64,000 bases of DNA from Bradyrhizobium sp. CCBAU 51765 (GCF_015291725.1 NZ_CP030038.1:744001-808000); one strand, 5' to 3'. Positions 32,167-40,663 are shown, counted from the first letter of the stretch. Made by a program: numbers and translations. Notes: generated by a model not told the origin, from the letters alone.

Positions 32167-32760
32167 CTAATCCCGCTCGCGATAGAATTGCAGCAGCCGC
32201 GCGCCCGCCGGTGAGAGCCAGTCGGGCGCGCCGGCGATGTAGCCCTCGACGCGTCCATCTGTCCCGACGAGATAGGTGATGGGCATTCCGACGATTGAAA
32301 ACATCTCGGTGGATGCCCAGGCCGCTGCGCCATAGGCATCGACATAGCAGGCGAGGTTCTGCACGGCGAGGCCGCCGAGAAATGCGCGGATCTTGCGCAG
32401 GTCTTTGGTGTCCGTGCAGATCGCGACGATATCGAGCCGATCGGGCCGCGAGGCGGCAAGGCTTGCGAGCATCGGCAGATCGAGCTTGCAGGCCGCGCAC
32501 CAGGTCGCCCAGAAGTTCACCAAGGTGACGCGGCCCGGCTTTGCCGTCACGACGGTATCCCTGCCGTGCAGGTCCTGAAGCCTGAGCTGTGGCATCGCTG
32601 CGCGCGGCCGCACCAGTGTGAACTGGCTGCGGCCGGCCTCGAACACCGGCGGCCAGCTGTCCTGCGCGCCGCTCGCATGCGGGAGAGCGAGAGAGGCTGC
32701 CGCGGCGATCAAGATCGATCGCCGCGACAGCGTAACGCCTTCGCTCGCTTCGTCACGCAT
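32167..32760 (-). CDS. Exported TlpA-type thioredoxin-fold protein
   Basis: A 197-residue periplasmic redox protein. The N-terminus LSRRSILIAAAASLALPHAS carries a Tat-like S-R-R signal. The thioredoxin fold has the active site WATWCAACKLDLP (CAAC rather than CGPC) within VTLVNFWATWC, and VGMPITYLVGTDGRVEGYI with the cis-Pro. It should reduce or oxidise cysteines of an exported partner. Its ATG overlaps the stop of the DsrE gene by 8 nt (ATGCGTGA), so translation is coupled, and both lie downstream of a DoxX gene. Together they look like an exported sulfur/redox module. Confidence 0.85.
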   Translation of the reverse strand: MRDEASEGVTLSRRSILIAAAASLALPHASGAQDSWPPVFEAGRSQFTLVRPRAAMPQLRLQDLHGRDTVVTAKPGRVTLVNFWATWCAACKLDLPMLASLAASRPDRLDIVAICTDTKDLRKIRAFLGGLAVQNLACYVDAYGAAAWASTEMFSIVGMPITYLVGTDGRVEGYIAGAPDWLSPAGARLLQFYRERD

Positions 32761-33214
32761 GGATATAGGCCCAGCCCTTCAGTTGCAGATCGACGACGCG
32801 GCCGATGCCGAACGGGACGAGGCTCGCGCCTGAGATCAGCGGGATCGAGATCTGCTCCCTGGCTTCCGCGATCGCCTTTGACGAGGCACACATGCTGTAG
32901 GTGAGATTGGGCAACGACTGCCGCAGTGTCGCGAGCGGCTCGACCAGCTGCGTCTTGTCGGCGCGGAAGACGTCGATGCCCTTGCCGTTGGCGACGACCT
33001 CGATCAGCAGCCGCGCGCCCCTGTCGGAAAAATGCTTGGACAGGTTGGCCGAGTAGCTGATCGCGTGACCCGTGACATAGGGCTCGTTGCTGTCGATCAG
33101 GATCACGACGCCGTCAGTGAGGCGATCCTCCTTGGCCGCGGCGCCGCCGCCGGCCGTGAGGATCGCGGTGCCGGCGAGCAGGCCCCTGCGGGACCATCCG
33201 TTGGCGGAGATCAT
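32753..33214 (-). CDS. Tat-exported DsrE-like protein
   Basis: A 153-residue protein with a Tat signal, WSRRGLLAGTAILTAGGGAA. The mature part has the DsrE/DsrF sulfurtransferase-like fold: GVVILIDSNEPYVTGHAI, RLLIEVVANGKGID, NLTYSMCASSKAIAEAREQI and SGASLVPFGIGRVVDLQLKG. The conserved Cys in TYSMCASS could carry persulfide sulfur, as in DsrE. Gene order is doxX, dsrE-like, tlpA-like, all leftward, with the last pair overlapping. The ATG at 33214 fits the signal; a longer frame to 33715 crosses the DoxX gene and is not used. Confidence 0.75.
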   Translation of the reverse strand: MISANGWSRRGLLAGTAILTAGGGAAAKEDRLTDGVVILIDSNEPYVTGHAISYSANLSKHFSDRGARLLIEVVANGKGIDVFRADKTQLVEPLATLRQSLPNLTYSMCASSKAIAEAREQISIPLISGASLVPFGIGRVVDLQLKGWAYIHA

Positions 33215-33234
33215 GGCGACGGCGCTCCTGCCGG

Positions 33235-33663
33235 TCAGAACTGCCGCGGCGCGATCGGTGCCTTGCTGTTGCGTCCCCACAGCACGAACAGGGCGAGCGC
33301 GAGCAGGACGACATTGAGCGGCGTCACCGCAGCCTCGCCGCGCGAGAGATGGAAGAGGAGCGCGATCACCTGCAGCACCGCGCAGCCGAGCGCGGCGAGC
33401 ACCGTCAGCCGCGGCAGGATCCGCGTCAGGGCCGGCAGCAGGATGCCGATGCCGCCGGCGAGGTCGACCAGCGCGATGGATCGGACGAACGTCTCGGAAT
33501 ACTGGCCCGCCCACGGCATCATTGCGGCCAGCTGGGGAATCGGCGTGGTCAGCTTGACGTACCCCGCCGCGATGAAGACGAAGGCGAGGCCGATTTGGGC
33601 GGCCCAGAGGCCGATGCGAAGGGCCCGACCCGGGGTGGTGGCCTCGAAGGTGGTTGTGGACAC
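33235..33663 (-). CDS. DoxX-family membrane protein
   Basis: A 142-residue inner-membrane protein with four hydrophobic helices, beginning RIGLWAAQIGLAFVFIAAGY and continuing IALVDLAGGIGILLPALTR and LTVLAALGCAVLQVIALLFH. DoxX-family proteins partner with thiol or quinone oxidoreductases. The start at GTG 33663 was chosen because TTTGGAG is six bases upstream, whereas a TTG four codons earlier overlaps this site. It heads the doxX-dsrE-tlpA operon (21-nt gap to the next) and is divergent from a frameshifted LysR gene, its likely regulator. Confidence 0.8.
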   Translation of the reverse strand: MSTTTFEATTPGRALRIGLWAAQIGLAFVFIAAGYVKLTTPIPQLAAMMPWAGQYSETFVRSIALVDLAGGIGILLPALTRILPRLTVLAALGCAVLQVIALLFHLSRGEAAVTPLNVVLLALALFVLWGRNSKAPIAPRQF

Positions 33664-33759
33664 GGCGTTCTCCAAAGGGTTGCCACCATTTTATAATTTC
33701 TCCATTCTTGATCATTATGTGTTCCGGGATGGGTTCATTTCCTGGATGTTGATGATTTC

Positions 33760-34643
33760 ATGGATACCCTGGTCAGCATGAGGGTGTTTTGTCTGGTTGC
33801 CGAGCTGAAGAGCTTTGCCGCCGCGGCGCAGCGCCTGCGCATCTCGCCGCCATGGCGAGCAAGCATGTGATGCAGCTCGAGAAGCGGCTGGGCACGCGGC
33901 TGCTCAACCGGACCAGCCGGCGCGTCAGTCTGAGCGAGAGCGGCACGCTCTATTTCGAGCAGGCCCGGCAGATGCTGGATTCGCTCGACGAGGTCGAGGC
34001 CGCCGTCAGCAAGGCGACCGTCGTTCCGCGCGGCACGCTGCGGCTGACCGCGCCGGTGTGGATGGCGAACGCGATCTTCGCGGGCGTGCTCGCGGACTAC
34101 CAGGCTCGATATCCGGAGGTGCGGCTCGATGTCGATCTCAGCGGGCGCCTCGTCAATCTGGTCGAGGAGGGTTTTGATCTGGCCTTGCGCGCGACGGGCG
34201 CACCTGACGAGGCGCTGATCGCGCGCCCGATCACCAGCGTCCCGTTCCGCCTGGTGGCCACCCCGGCCTTTCTCAAACGCGCGGGCCGACCGAAGACATT
34301 CGCCGATCTCTCCGGCCAGCCCCTGTTGCACTATGCGCTTTATCCGGGCGAGAGCTTCTCCCTCAACACGAACGGCACGGTCGAGACCGTCAAGCTCAAC
34401 CCGGTGCTGCGCAGCGGCAACGAGACGCTGCTGCACATGGCGGCGCTGGAAGGCATGGGCTTCGCCTTCCTGCCGAAATGGCTGGTCACCGAGGACATCG
34501 CCAGCGGACGTCTCGTCCACGTCCTGCCCGACAAAGTCATCTTCGAGGGACGATTGCTCGCGGTCTATCCCAGCCGCAAATATCTGTCCGCGAAGGTGAG
34601 GACCTTCATCGACTTCGTCGCCGCCGACAAGCGGATGAGGTAG
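33760..34643 (+). pseudogene. LysR-family transcription regulator with one-base frameshift
   Basis: The ATG at 33760 starts a typical LysR helix-turn-helix (MDTLVSMRVFCLVAELKSFA, AAAQRLRIS), but the frame then runs out of register at 33847-33852. From 33852 the next frame continues perfectly as MASKHVMQLEKRLGTRLLNR and the effector-binding domain to 34643. Only one base (a G or C of the Pro-Ala codons) is missing. Both parts sum to 294 residues, a normal LysR length. Either the gene is recently inactivated or the base is a sequencing error. It is divergent from the doxX-dsrE-tlpA operon, which it would be expected to control. Confidence 0.8.
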
Positions 34644-34681
34644 CCGCGTGCGGCACCGCGAGATCAGCGGCGTGGCGGCTG

Positions 34682-35407
34682 TCAGTCGCGTCCCGCCTCC
34701 ATGATCGCCTTGGCGAGCCGCGCGGGATCGGAGAAGCACAGCTCGTGGCTTCCCGGCACCTGCACCAGGCGGAACAGGCCGAGCTTCTCCGACAGGCGCG
34801 GATGCCACCCATGGCTGTGCGGCATCGCGGTGTCTTCGGTGCAGTTGATGTAGGATTTGGCCACCGGCATCTCCGCCGGATTTTTCTTGAGCGCGATCTT
34901 GTCGGTGAAGGTCGCCAGTGGATGCGGATTGAGGACGTCGAAGGCGCGCTGCGCCAGCTCGATATCGGCATCGTTGATGAAGGCTTCGCGCCAGATCGGG
35001 AAGGGCAAGACCACCGAGCCGTCGCCGCGCTCGGCCGCGATCGCGTCGAACAGCCCGATATAGTGCGGCGGCACCATGTCGTTGAGGCATTCGCCGTCGT
35101 TGGGCACGAACGCATTCCAGTAGACCAGCCGGCGGATGCGCTCGGGCGCGAGGTCGGCGACGCCGGTGATGATCATGCCGCCATAGGAATGGCCGAGCAG
35201 GATGACGTCCTTGAGATTGTTTTCGGCGAGATAGTCGGCGATCGATTGGATCGCCTCCTTCAGCCCGGTCGTCTTGGCATCGCCCGGGCGGTTGCCCTTG
35301 ATGGTGGGGGTATGGACCTGATGGCCGGCCGCGCGGATTGGTGCGGCGACGGGCTCGAACTCGGCACCGGTGTGCCAGGCGCCGTGGACGAGAACGTAGG
35401 TCGACAT
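34682..35407 (-). CDS. Alpha/beta hydrolase (EstC-like esterase)
   Basis: A 241-residue alpha/beta-hydrolase fold protein. It begins MSTYVLVHGAWHTGAEFEPV, with the oxyanion region HGAW and the nucleophile elbow GHSYGGMIITGVADLAPERI (catalytic Ser). The C-terminal His lies in VPGSHELCFSDPARLA. It should hydrolyse an ester or amide in the cytoplasm; substrate unknown. The ATG at 35407 is preceded by GGGAGGAG. It is divergent from an AraC-family regulator starting 141 nt away, the likely controller. Confidence 0.85.
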   Translation of the reverse strand: MSTYVLVHGAWHTGAEFEPVAAPIRAAGHQVHTPTIKGNRPGDAKTTGLKEAIQSIADYLAENNLKDVILLGHSYGGMIITGVADLAPERIRRLVYWNAFVPNDGECLNDMVPPHYIGLFDAIAAERGDGSVVLPFPIWREAFINDADIELAQRAFDVLNPHPLATFTDKIALKKNPAEMPVAKSYINCTEDTAMPHSHGWHPRLSEKLGLFRLVQVPGSHELCFSDPARLAKAIMEAGRD

Positions 35408-35547
35408 GTTGTGACTCCTCCCGAGGGTGTGGTTAGATCGAGGCCGCGCGGCCTCGATCGGTGCGGCGCTGCCGTGCGTCAAGTGTGGACCGGCGGCTGG
35501 TTTGCCGCTTGGCTGTGAGTGAACCGGATTGGTCTCGGAGTGAACCG

Positions 35548-36528
35548 ATGCAGCAGATCGAGCGCGCCATTCCGTCACGTCGATCGGCCTGGAATACTGC
35601 GGGCGTGCGGCCGACCGAGCAATTCGCCTATTATCGCGAGGCGATCTGCCAGGCCTTCATGAACCTGACGCCGGAGCCGGCGGCCGCAGCCGGCTTTCCG
35701 GCCAGCGTCGAGCACGTCCGCCTCGGCGATGCTGCGATCAACCGCGTCAGCTTTCCCGAACATTTGGTGCGGCGCTCCGCGGCCGACATCGCGGCATCGG
35801 ACCGCAGTTGCTTCTACCTCAACCTGAAGCTGGGGGGCCGCTGTCGCATCCAGCAGGATGATCGCGAGATCAGCCTTTCGTCGGGACAGGTCGGCATCTT
35901 CGACAGCGATCGGCAGTTCGCGCTTCTGCACGACCGCGGGCCACAATTGCGCGTTGCCTCGTTCTGGGTGCCGGCAGAAGCCTTGCGCGAGCGCCTGCCG
36001 GCCTCGTTCGACGTCGGAGCAGCGCGCGTCTCCGATGATCCTTTCATCGGCCATCTCATCGTCGAGACCGCGCGCACGCTCAGCGACGGGGCGTTGCGCA
36101 TGACCGAAGACGAGGGCGTGCGGCTGTTCCGCGTCCTGATCGAGTTGGTCGCCGTGAGCCTGTCGCGGCGCAGCCGGGCAGGCGCTGCGGAGGCCGAGAG
36201 TCTTGCCGATGCAACCACGCTGGCGCTGAAACGCGCCATCCACCGCCGGCTCCGCGAGCCCGGCCTTGCGGTTGCCGATGTCGCCGAGGCCGTCGGCATC
36301 AGCGAACGCTACGTCCACAAGCTGCTGGCGCGATCAGGCTCCAGCTTCACCGACTACGTCATCGACCACCGGCTCGACGGCGCGGCCAGGGATCTCGGGG
36401 ATCCCGCGATGGCGGACCGTGCGATCGGCGCCATCGCGTTCGACTGGGGCTTTTCGGACCTCTCCCACTTCACGCGGCGCTTCAAGCAACGCTTCGGCTG
36501 CCGGCCGCGCGACTGGCGCGCGCGATGA
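35548..36528 (+). CDS. AraC-family transcription regulator
   Basis: A 326-residue regulator. The N-terminal half resembles the AraC-binding-like (NphR/FeaR-type) domain, with FAYYREAICQAFMNLTPEP and FYLNLKLGGRCRIQQDDREI. The C-terminal HTH pair (about 225-325) has LAVADVAEAVGISERYVHKL and FDWGFSDLSHFTRRFKQRFG. The ATG at 35548 is favoured over the start of the open frame at 35461, which overlaps the hydrolase promoter. It is divergent from the alpha/beta hydrolase gene; that gene is its probable target. The inducer is unknown. Confidence 0.85.
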   Translation: MQQIERAIPSRRSAWNTAGVRPTEQFAYYREAICQAFMNLTPEPAAAAGFPASVEHVRLGDAAINRVSFPEHLVRRSAADIAASDRSCFYLNLKLGGRCRIQQDDREISLSSGQVGIFDSDRQFALLHDRGPQLRVASFWVPAEALRERLPASFDVGAARVSDDPFIGHLIVETARTLSDGALRMTEDEGVRLFRVLIELVAVSLSRRSRAGAAEAESLADATTLALKRAIHRRLREPGLAVADVAEAVGISERYVHKLLARSGSSFTDYVIDHRLDGAARDLGDPAMADRAIGAIAFDWGFSDLSHFTRRFKQRFGCRPRDWRAR

Positions 36529-36544
36529 TCTACAGCGGCCTGAT

Positions 36545-37690
36545 CTACAAGGATCTGGCGATCAACAGCTTCATGATCTCGTTGGTGCCGCCATAGATCT
36601 TCTGGATGCGGGAATCGATGAAGATGCGCGAGATCGGATATTCCTGCATGTAGCCGTAGCCGCCGAATAGCTGCAGGCATTCATCGGCGGTCTCGACCTG
36701 CTTCTCCGAGCACCAGTATTTCGCCATCGAGGCCGTAACGGTGTCCAGGTCCTTTGCGACCAGGCGCTCGATGCACCAGTCGACGAAGACGCGCGCGATC
36801 ATCGCTTCCGTCTTGCGCTCGGCCAGCGTGAAGGCGGTGTTCTGGAAGTCCATCAGCGGCTTGCCGAACGCCTTCCGCTCTTTGGTGTAGTCGGTGGTGA
36901 GCTTGACCGCGCGTTCCATCGAGGCGACGGCGCCGACCGCGAGCGCAAGCCGCTCCTGCGGCAATTGCTGCATCAGCTGCACGAAGCCTTGGCCTTCCTC
37001 CTTGCCGAGCAGGTTTTCCGGCGGCACCGTGACATTGTCGAAGAACAGCTCTGACGTATCGGACGCATGCAGGCCGATCTTGTCGAGGTTGCGCCCGCGC
37101 TTGTAGCCGTCCGCGCCCGCGGTCTCGACCACGATCAGCGAAATGCCCTTGGCGCCGGCATCGCCGGTGCGCGCGACCACGATGACGAGGTCGGCGGCCT
37201 GGCCGTTGGTGATGAACGTCTTCTGGCCGTTGATGACGTAGGAATTGCCCTGCTTCTTCGCCGTGGTCTTGACGGCCTGGAGGTCCGAGCCGGTGCCGGG
37301 CTCGGTCATGGCGATGGCGCCGACCATCTCGCCGGAGGCCATCTTGGGCAGCCAGCGCTTCTTCTGCTCCTCCGAGCCGTAATTGAGGATGTAATGCGCG
37401 ACGATGGCGCTGTGCACGGAGACGCCGGTCGTCATCTCCGGCACCGTGCTTTCGAGGTCTTCCAGCACCGCTGCGTCATAGGCGAAGGTGGCGCCCAGGC
37501 CGCCATACTCCTCCGGCACGCTGGCCAGCAGCGCGCCCATCTCGCCGAGCCCGCGCCAGGCGAAGCGGTCGACCATCTTCTGCTCGCGCCATTTCTCGGC
37601 ATGCGGCGCCAGGTCCTTGGCGAGATATTTCCGGAACTGGTCGCGGAACGTGTCCAGCTCTTCGGTCATCCACGACGATCGGTATTGCAT
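36545..37690 (-). CDS. Acyl-CoA dehydrogenase
   Basis: A 381-residue acyl-CoA dehydrogenase. It has the N-terminal helical domain, the FAD-loop signature GAIAMTEPGTGSDLQAVKTT and FITNGQAADLVIVVART in the beta domain, and the C-terminal QLFGGYGYMQEYPISRIFID followed by IYGGTNEIMKLLIAR, which contains the catalytic Glu region of the short/branched-chain group. It removes two hydrogens from an acyl-CoA, passing electrons to ETF. The ATG at 37690 was chosen because the upstream TTG at 37711 would overlap the SDR stop. It ends a five-gene leftward operon (thiolase, two hotdog proteins, SDR, dehydrogenase) resembling a beta-oxidation set. Confidence 0.92.
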   Translation of the reverse strand: MQYRSSWMTEELDTFRDQFRKYLAKDLAPHAEKWREQKMVDRFAWRGLGEMGALLASVPEEYGGLGATFAYDAAVLEDLESTVPEMTTGVSVHSAIVAHYILNYGSEEQKKRWLPKMASGEMVGAIAMTEPGTGSDLQAVKTTAKKQGNSYVINGQKTFITNGQAADLVIVVARTGDAGAKGISLIVVETAGADGYKRGRNLDKIGLHASDTSELFFDNVTVPPENLLGKEEGQGFVQLMQQLPQERLALAVGAVASMERAVKLTTDYTKERKAFGKPLMDFQNTAFTLAERKTEAMIARVFVDWCIERLVAKDLDTVTASMAKYWCSEKQVETADECLQLFGGYGYMQEYPISRIFIDSRIQKIYGGTNEIMKLLIARSL

Positions 37691-37703
37691 CAGCGCCTCG
37701 CTC

Positions 37704-38531
37704 TCAGACAATCAGGCCGCCGCCGGCGACGACCACCTGGCCGCTGATATAATTGGATTCCGGGCTGCAGAACAGATAGACGGCGTCGGCGGCCTCTTCC
37801 GGCGTGCCGCCGCGGCCGAGCGGGATCATCCGCGACATCGCCTCCAGCATGTGCGGCTGCACGCCCACCTTGATGTCGCGGCCGGCGACGTCGATGGTCT
37901 TCTGCTGCGCCTCGATCGGCTGGGTCAGACGGGTGTTGATGAGACCGAAGGCGACGCAATTGACGTTGACCTTGTAGCGCCCCCACTCCTTGCACATGGT
38001 CCGGGTCAGCCCGATCAGCGAGGCCTTGGCCGAGGAATAGCTTGCCTGTCCGGCGTTGCCGTAGAGGCCTGCGATCGAGGAAATGTTCACGACCTTGCGG
38101 AACACCTCGCGCCCTTCCTCGGCCTCCTTCCTGGCAAAGACGCGGATCGGCTCCGCGGCCGCGCGCAGGATCCGGAACGGCGCGACGAGGTGGACGTCGA
38201 GCATGGCCTGAAACTGCTCGTCCGTCATCTTCTGGATGGTGGAGTCCCAGGTGTAGCCGGCATTGTTGACGATGATGTCGAGCCCGCCGAATTTGTCCAG
38301 TGCGGCGCCGACGAAGCGGTCGGCGAAACCCGCCTCCGAGACGCTGCCGTTCACGGCGGCGGCGTCGCCGCCGAGCGCCTTGATCTCCGCAGCCACGGCG
38401 TTGCCGGGCTCGGCATCGAGGTCATTGACGACCACCCTGGCGCCCTCGCGCGCAAGCTTGAGTGCGATCGCGCGCCCGATGCCGCGGCCCGACCCGGTGA
38501 CGAGCGCGACCTTTCCCTGCAGTTTTGCCAT
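37704..38531 (-). CDS. SDR-family 3-hydroxyacyl-CoA dehydrogenase-like enzyme
   Basis: A 275-residue short-chain dehydrogenase. Cofactor motif GKVALVTGSGRGIGRAIALK (TGxxxGxG), the NNAG motif IIVNNAGYTWDS, and the catalytic Ser-Tyr-Lys in VVNISSIAGLYGNAGQASYS followed by SAKASLIGLTR. It resembles FabG/HSD17B4-type dehydrogenases and would oxidise a 3-hydroxyacyl-CoA with NAD(P). The ATG is two codons into the usual N-terminus MAKLQGKVALVTG. It lies between the MaoC-type hydratase and the acyl-CoA dehydrogenase, matching the hydratase-dehydrogenase order of beta-oxidation. Confidence 0.9.
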   Translation of the reverse strand: MAKLQGKVALVTGSGRGIGRAIALKLAREGARVVVNDLDAEPGNAVAAEIKALGGDAAAVNGSVSEAGFADRFVGAALDKFGGLDIIVNNAGYTWDSTIQKMTDEQFQAMLDVHLVAPFRILRAAAEPIRVFARKEAEEGREVFRKVVNISSIAGLYGNAGQASYSSAKASLIGLTRTMCKEWGRYKVNVNCVAFGLINTRLTQPIEAQQKTIDVAGRDIKVGVQPHMLEAMSRMIPLGRGGTPEEAADAVYLFCSPESNYISGQVVVAGGGLIV

Positions 38532-38552
38532 TTTGAATGATTCCTCTTGCTG

Positions 38553-38960
38553 TTACAGCGCGACGATGGCGCTGCCTTCGAGCTTGACCTCGCCGCGATC
38601 GTCCCGGGCGGTGAGCGCGAGCCGTGCGCGGCGCTCGCCATTCTCGGCGAAGAGCTCCGTCACGGTGCCTTCGCAGGTCAGCCTGGCGCCGAGTTGAGTT
38701 ATCGCGACGAACCGGGTCGCAAAACTGCGGAGCCGCGACGGCGGCACCGCATCCGTGAGCGCCTGCCCGAGATAGGCCATCACCAGCATGCCGTGGGCGA
38801 ACACGTCAGGGAATCCGGCCGCCTTGGCGAAGTCGATATCGACATGGATCGGATTGTGATCGCCCGATGCGCCGCAATAGAGCGCGAGGGTGTGGCGGGT
38901 GATCGGCGGAAAGACCTTGTGGACGATGCGGTCGCCGGCCTTGATGTCTGCGGATGCCAT
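38553..38960 (-). CDS. MaoC-type hotdog hydratase half (small)
   Basis: A 135-residue hotdog-fold protein with the MaoC hydratase signature ALYCGASGDHNPIHVDIDFA (Asp-His of the (R)-hydratase motif) and FAHGMLVMAYLGQALTD. Alone it is a half-length dehydratase, so it likely pairs with the adjacent FAS1-like hotdog protein, whose stop overlaps this ATG by one base (TGATG). The heteromer would hydrate an enoyl-CoA. This two-gene layout resembles the ChsH1/ChsH2 heteromeric hydratases. Confidence 0.88.
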   Translation of the reverse strand: MASADIKAGDRIVHKVFPPITRHTLALYCGASGDHNPIHVDIDFAKAAGFPDVFAHGMLVMAYLGQALTDAVPPSRLRSFATRFVAITQLGARLTCEGTVTELFAENGERRARLALTARDDRGEVKLEGSAIVAL

Positions 38961-39415
38961 CACGACGCCACCTCGTTGCGGACCACGATGGTGCGCGCGG
39001 TGTCGGCGACATGCACGCCGTCCTGGTTGGTCACCTCGCACCGGATGCCGATCAGCGTCATTGCGCCGCCCTTCTTGTCCGTCACGCTGGCCACGCGCGG
39101 CCGGAACGTCAGGGTGTCGCCGACCAGAACCGGCGCGTGGTAGACGAAGCTCTGCTCGCCATGCAGCACGCGGGCGAGATCGATGCCGAGCGCGCTGAAC
39201 ATTTCGAAGGGGTCGTCGACGTCCATCATCTCCAGGCAGAACAGATAGGTCGGCGGCACCGGCATGCCGGTGAATCCGGCCGCGCGCGCCGCATCTGCGT
39301 CGCGATAGGTCGGATTCTCTTCACCCAGCGTGTTGAGGAAGTAGCGGAGGCGGCCGGGCTCCACGCGCGCGGTGACGGGCGTGAAGCTGCGCCCTACGGC
39401 GGACTGATCGACCAT
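38960..39415 (-). CDS. FAS1-like hotdog dehydratase half
   Basis: A 151-residue hotdog protein of the FAS1-like dehydratase group: FTPVTARVEPGRLRYFLNTL, PTYRDADAARAAGFTGMPVP and YHAPVLVGDTLTFRPRV. It lacks the catalytic D-x-N-P-x-H motif seen in the next protein, so it probably supplies the structural/binding half of a heteromeric hydratase. It is translationally coupled to the MaoC half (1-nt overlap) and follows the thiolase by 5 nt. The ATG at 39415 fits the family; the frame is open upstream to 39550 without a ribosome site. Confidence 0.82.
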   Translation of the reverse strand: MVDQSAVGRSFTPVTARVEPGRLRYFLNTLGEENPTYRDADAARAAGFTGMPVPPTYLFCLEMMDVDDPFEMFSALGIDLARVLHGEQSFVYHAPVLVGDTLTFRPRVASVTDKKGGAMTLIGIRCEVTNQDGVHVADTARTIVVRNEVAS

Positions 39416-39420
39416 GCGGA

Positions 39421-40602
39421 TCAATGCCGCTTGTAGAGCGTGACGACGCAGGCGCCGCCGAGGCCGAGATTGTGCTGGAGTGCGACCTTGGCACCTTCGA
39501 CCTGCGTTGAGCCGGCCGTGCCGCGCAGCTGCCGCGTCAGCTCGTAGCACTGCGCAAGCCCGGTGGCGCCGAGCGGATGTCCCTTCGACAGCAATCCGCC
39601 GGACGGGTTGGTCACGATCCGGCCGCCATAGGTGTTGTCGCCGTCATTGATGAACTTGCCGGCTTCACCCTCGCCGCAGAGACCCAGCGCCTCGTAGGTG
39701 ATGAGCTCGTTATGGGCAAAGCAGTCGTGCAGCTCGACGACGTCGAGATCGCCGGGCCCGACGCCGGCACTTTCATAGACCCGGCTTGCTGCCTCTTTGG
39801 CCATGTCGTAGCCGACCAGCTGCATCATGTCGCCGGCCTTGAAGGTCGAGGGCGTGTCGGTGGTCATGGCCTGCGCCGCAATGCGGACCTGCTTGCCGAT
39901 GCCGTGCTTGTCCGCGAAGCGCTCGGACACCAGCACAGCGGCCGCGCCGCCGCAGGTCGGCGGGCACGCCATCATGCGCGTCATCACGCCCGGCCAGATC
40001 ACCTGGTCGTTCATCACGTCGTCGGCCGTGACTTCCTTGCGGAAGAGCGCGAGCGGATTGTTCCTGGCGTGACGGCTCGCCTTGGCGCGCACCTTCGCGA
40101 AGGCGTCGAGCGGGGTGCCGTATTTCTTCATGTGGCTGAGCCCGGCACCGCCGAAATAGCGCAGCGCCAGCGGAATGCCGGGGGCGTCGATTAGCTGGTC
40201 CGCAGCCGCGTCGAACTCCTCGAACGCGCTCGGGCGATCGGTGTAGACGCTGCCGAGCGCGCCGGGCTTCATCTGCTCGAAGCCGACCGCCAGCACGCAG
40301 TCCAGCGCGCCGCTCGCGATCATCTGCCGCGCCATGAACAGCGCGGTCGAGCCGGTCGAGCAATTGTTGTTGACGTTGACGATGGGGATACCGGTCATCC
40401 CGACGTGATACAGCGCGCGCTGCCCGCAGGTGGAATCGCCGTAGACGTAGCCGGCATAGGCCTGCTGCACCTTGTCGTAACCGAGGCCGGCATCGGCGAG
40501 CGCGAGCTTGGCCGCTTCCGTCCCCATCTCGTGATAGGGCGCGCTGGCGCCCGGCTTGGCGAAGGGGATCATGCCAACCCCTGCGACGATCACGTCAGAC
40601 AT
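39421..40602 (-). CDS. SCP2-type thiolase (lipid-transfer-protein-like acetyl-CoA acetyltransferase)
   Basis: A 393-residue thiolase-superfamily protein of the SCPx/lipid-transfer branch. It has the nucleophilic Cys in VNVNNNCSTGSTALFMARQM, the His/Cys region VVELHDCFAHNELITYEALG, and the GHPLGATGLAQCYELTRQ motif. This class cleaves branched or sterol-side-chain acyl-CoAs, usually with a DUF35 partner, which is not present here. The ATG is preceded by GGAGGAAGCC. It opens the leftward catabolic operon and shares a divergent promoter with the TetR regulator, where a palindrome lies. Confidence 0.88.
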   Translation of the reverse strand: MSDVIVAGVGMIPFAKPGASAPYHEMGTEAAKLALADAGLGYDKVQQAYAGYVYGDSTCGQRALYHVGMTGIPIVNVNNNCSTGSTALFMARQMIASGALDCVLAVGFEQMKPGALGSVYTDRPSAFEEFDAAADQLIDAPGIPLALRYFGGAGLSHMKKYGTPLDAFAKVRAKASRHARNNPLALFRKEVTADDVMNDQVIWPGVMTRMMACPPTCGGAAAVLVSERFADKHGIGKQVRIAAQAMTTDTPSTFKAGDMMQLVGYDMAKEAASRVYESAGVGPGDLDVVELHDCFAHNELITYEALGLCGEGEAGKFINDGDNTYGGRIVTNPSGGLLSKGHPLGATGLAQCYELTRQLRGTAGSTQVEGAKVALQHNLGLGGACVVTLYKRH

Positions 40603-40638
40603 GGCTTCCTCCAGATAAATTACCCATTGGACTTTTTC

Positions 40639-40652
40639 TTACCCGCGGGTAA
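40639..40652. promoter_or_regulatory. Perfect palindrome, probable TetR operator
   Basis: TTACCCGCGGGTAA is a perfect 14-bp palindrome, 12 nt before the TetR ATG and 37 nt before the thiolase ATG, so a protein bound here could block both promoters. A further half-like TTACCC occurs at 40620-40625. The operator role is inferred from position and symmetry. Confidence 0.65.
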
Positions 40653-40663
40653 CATATCGGCCG

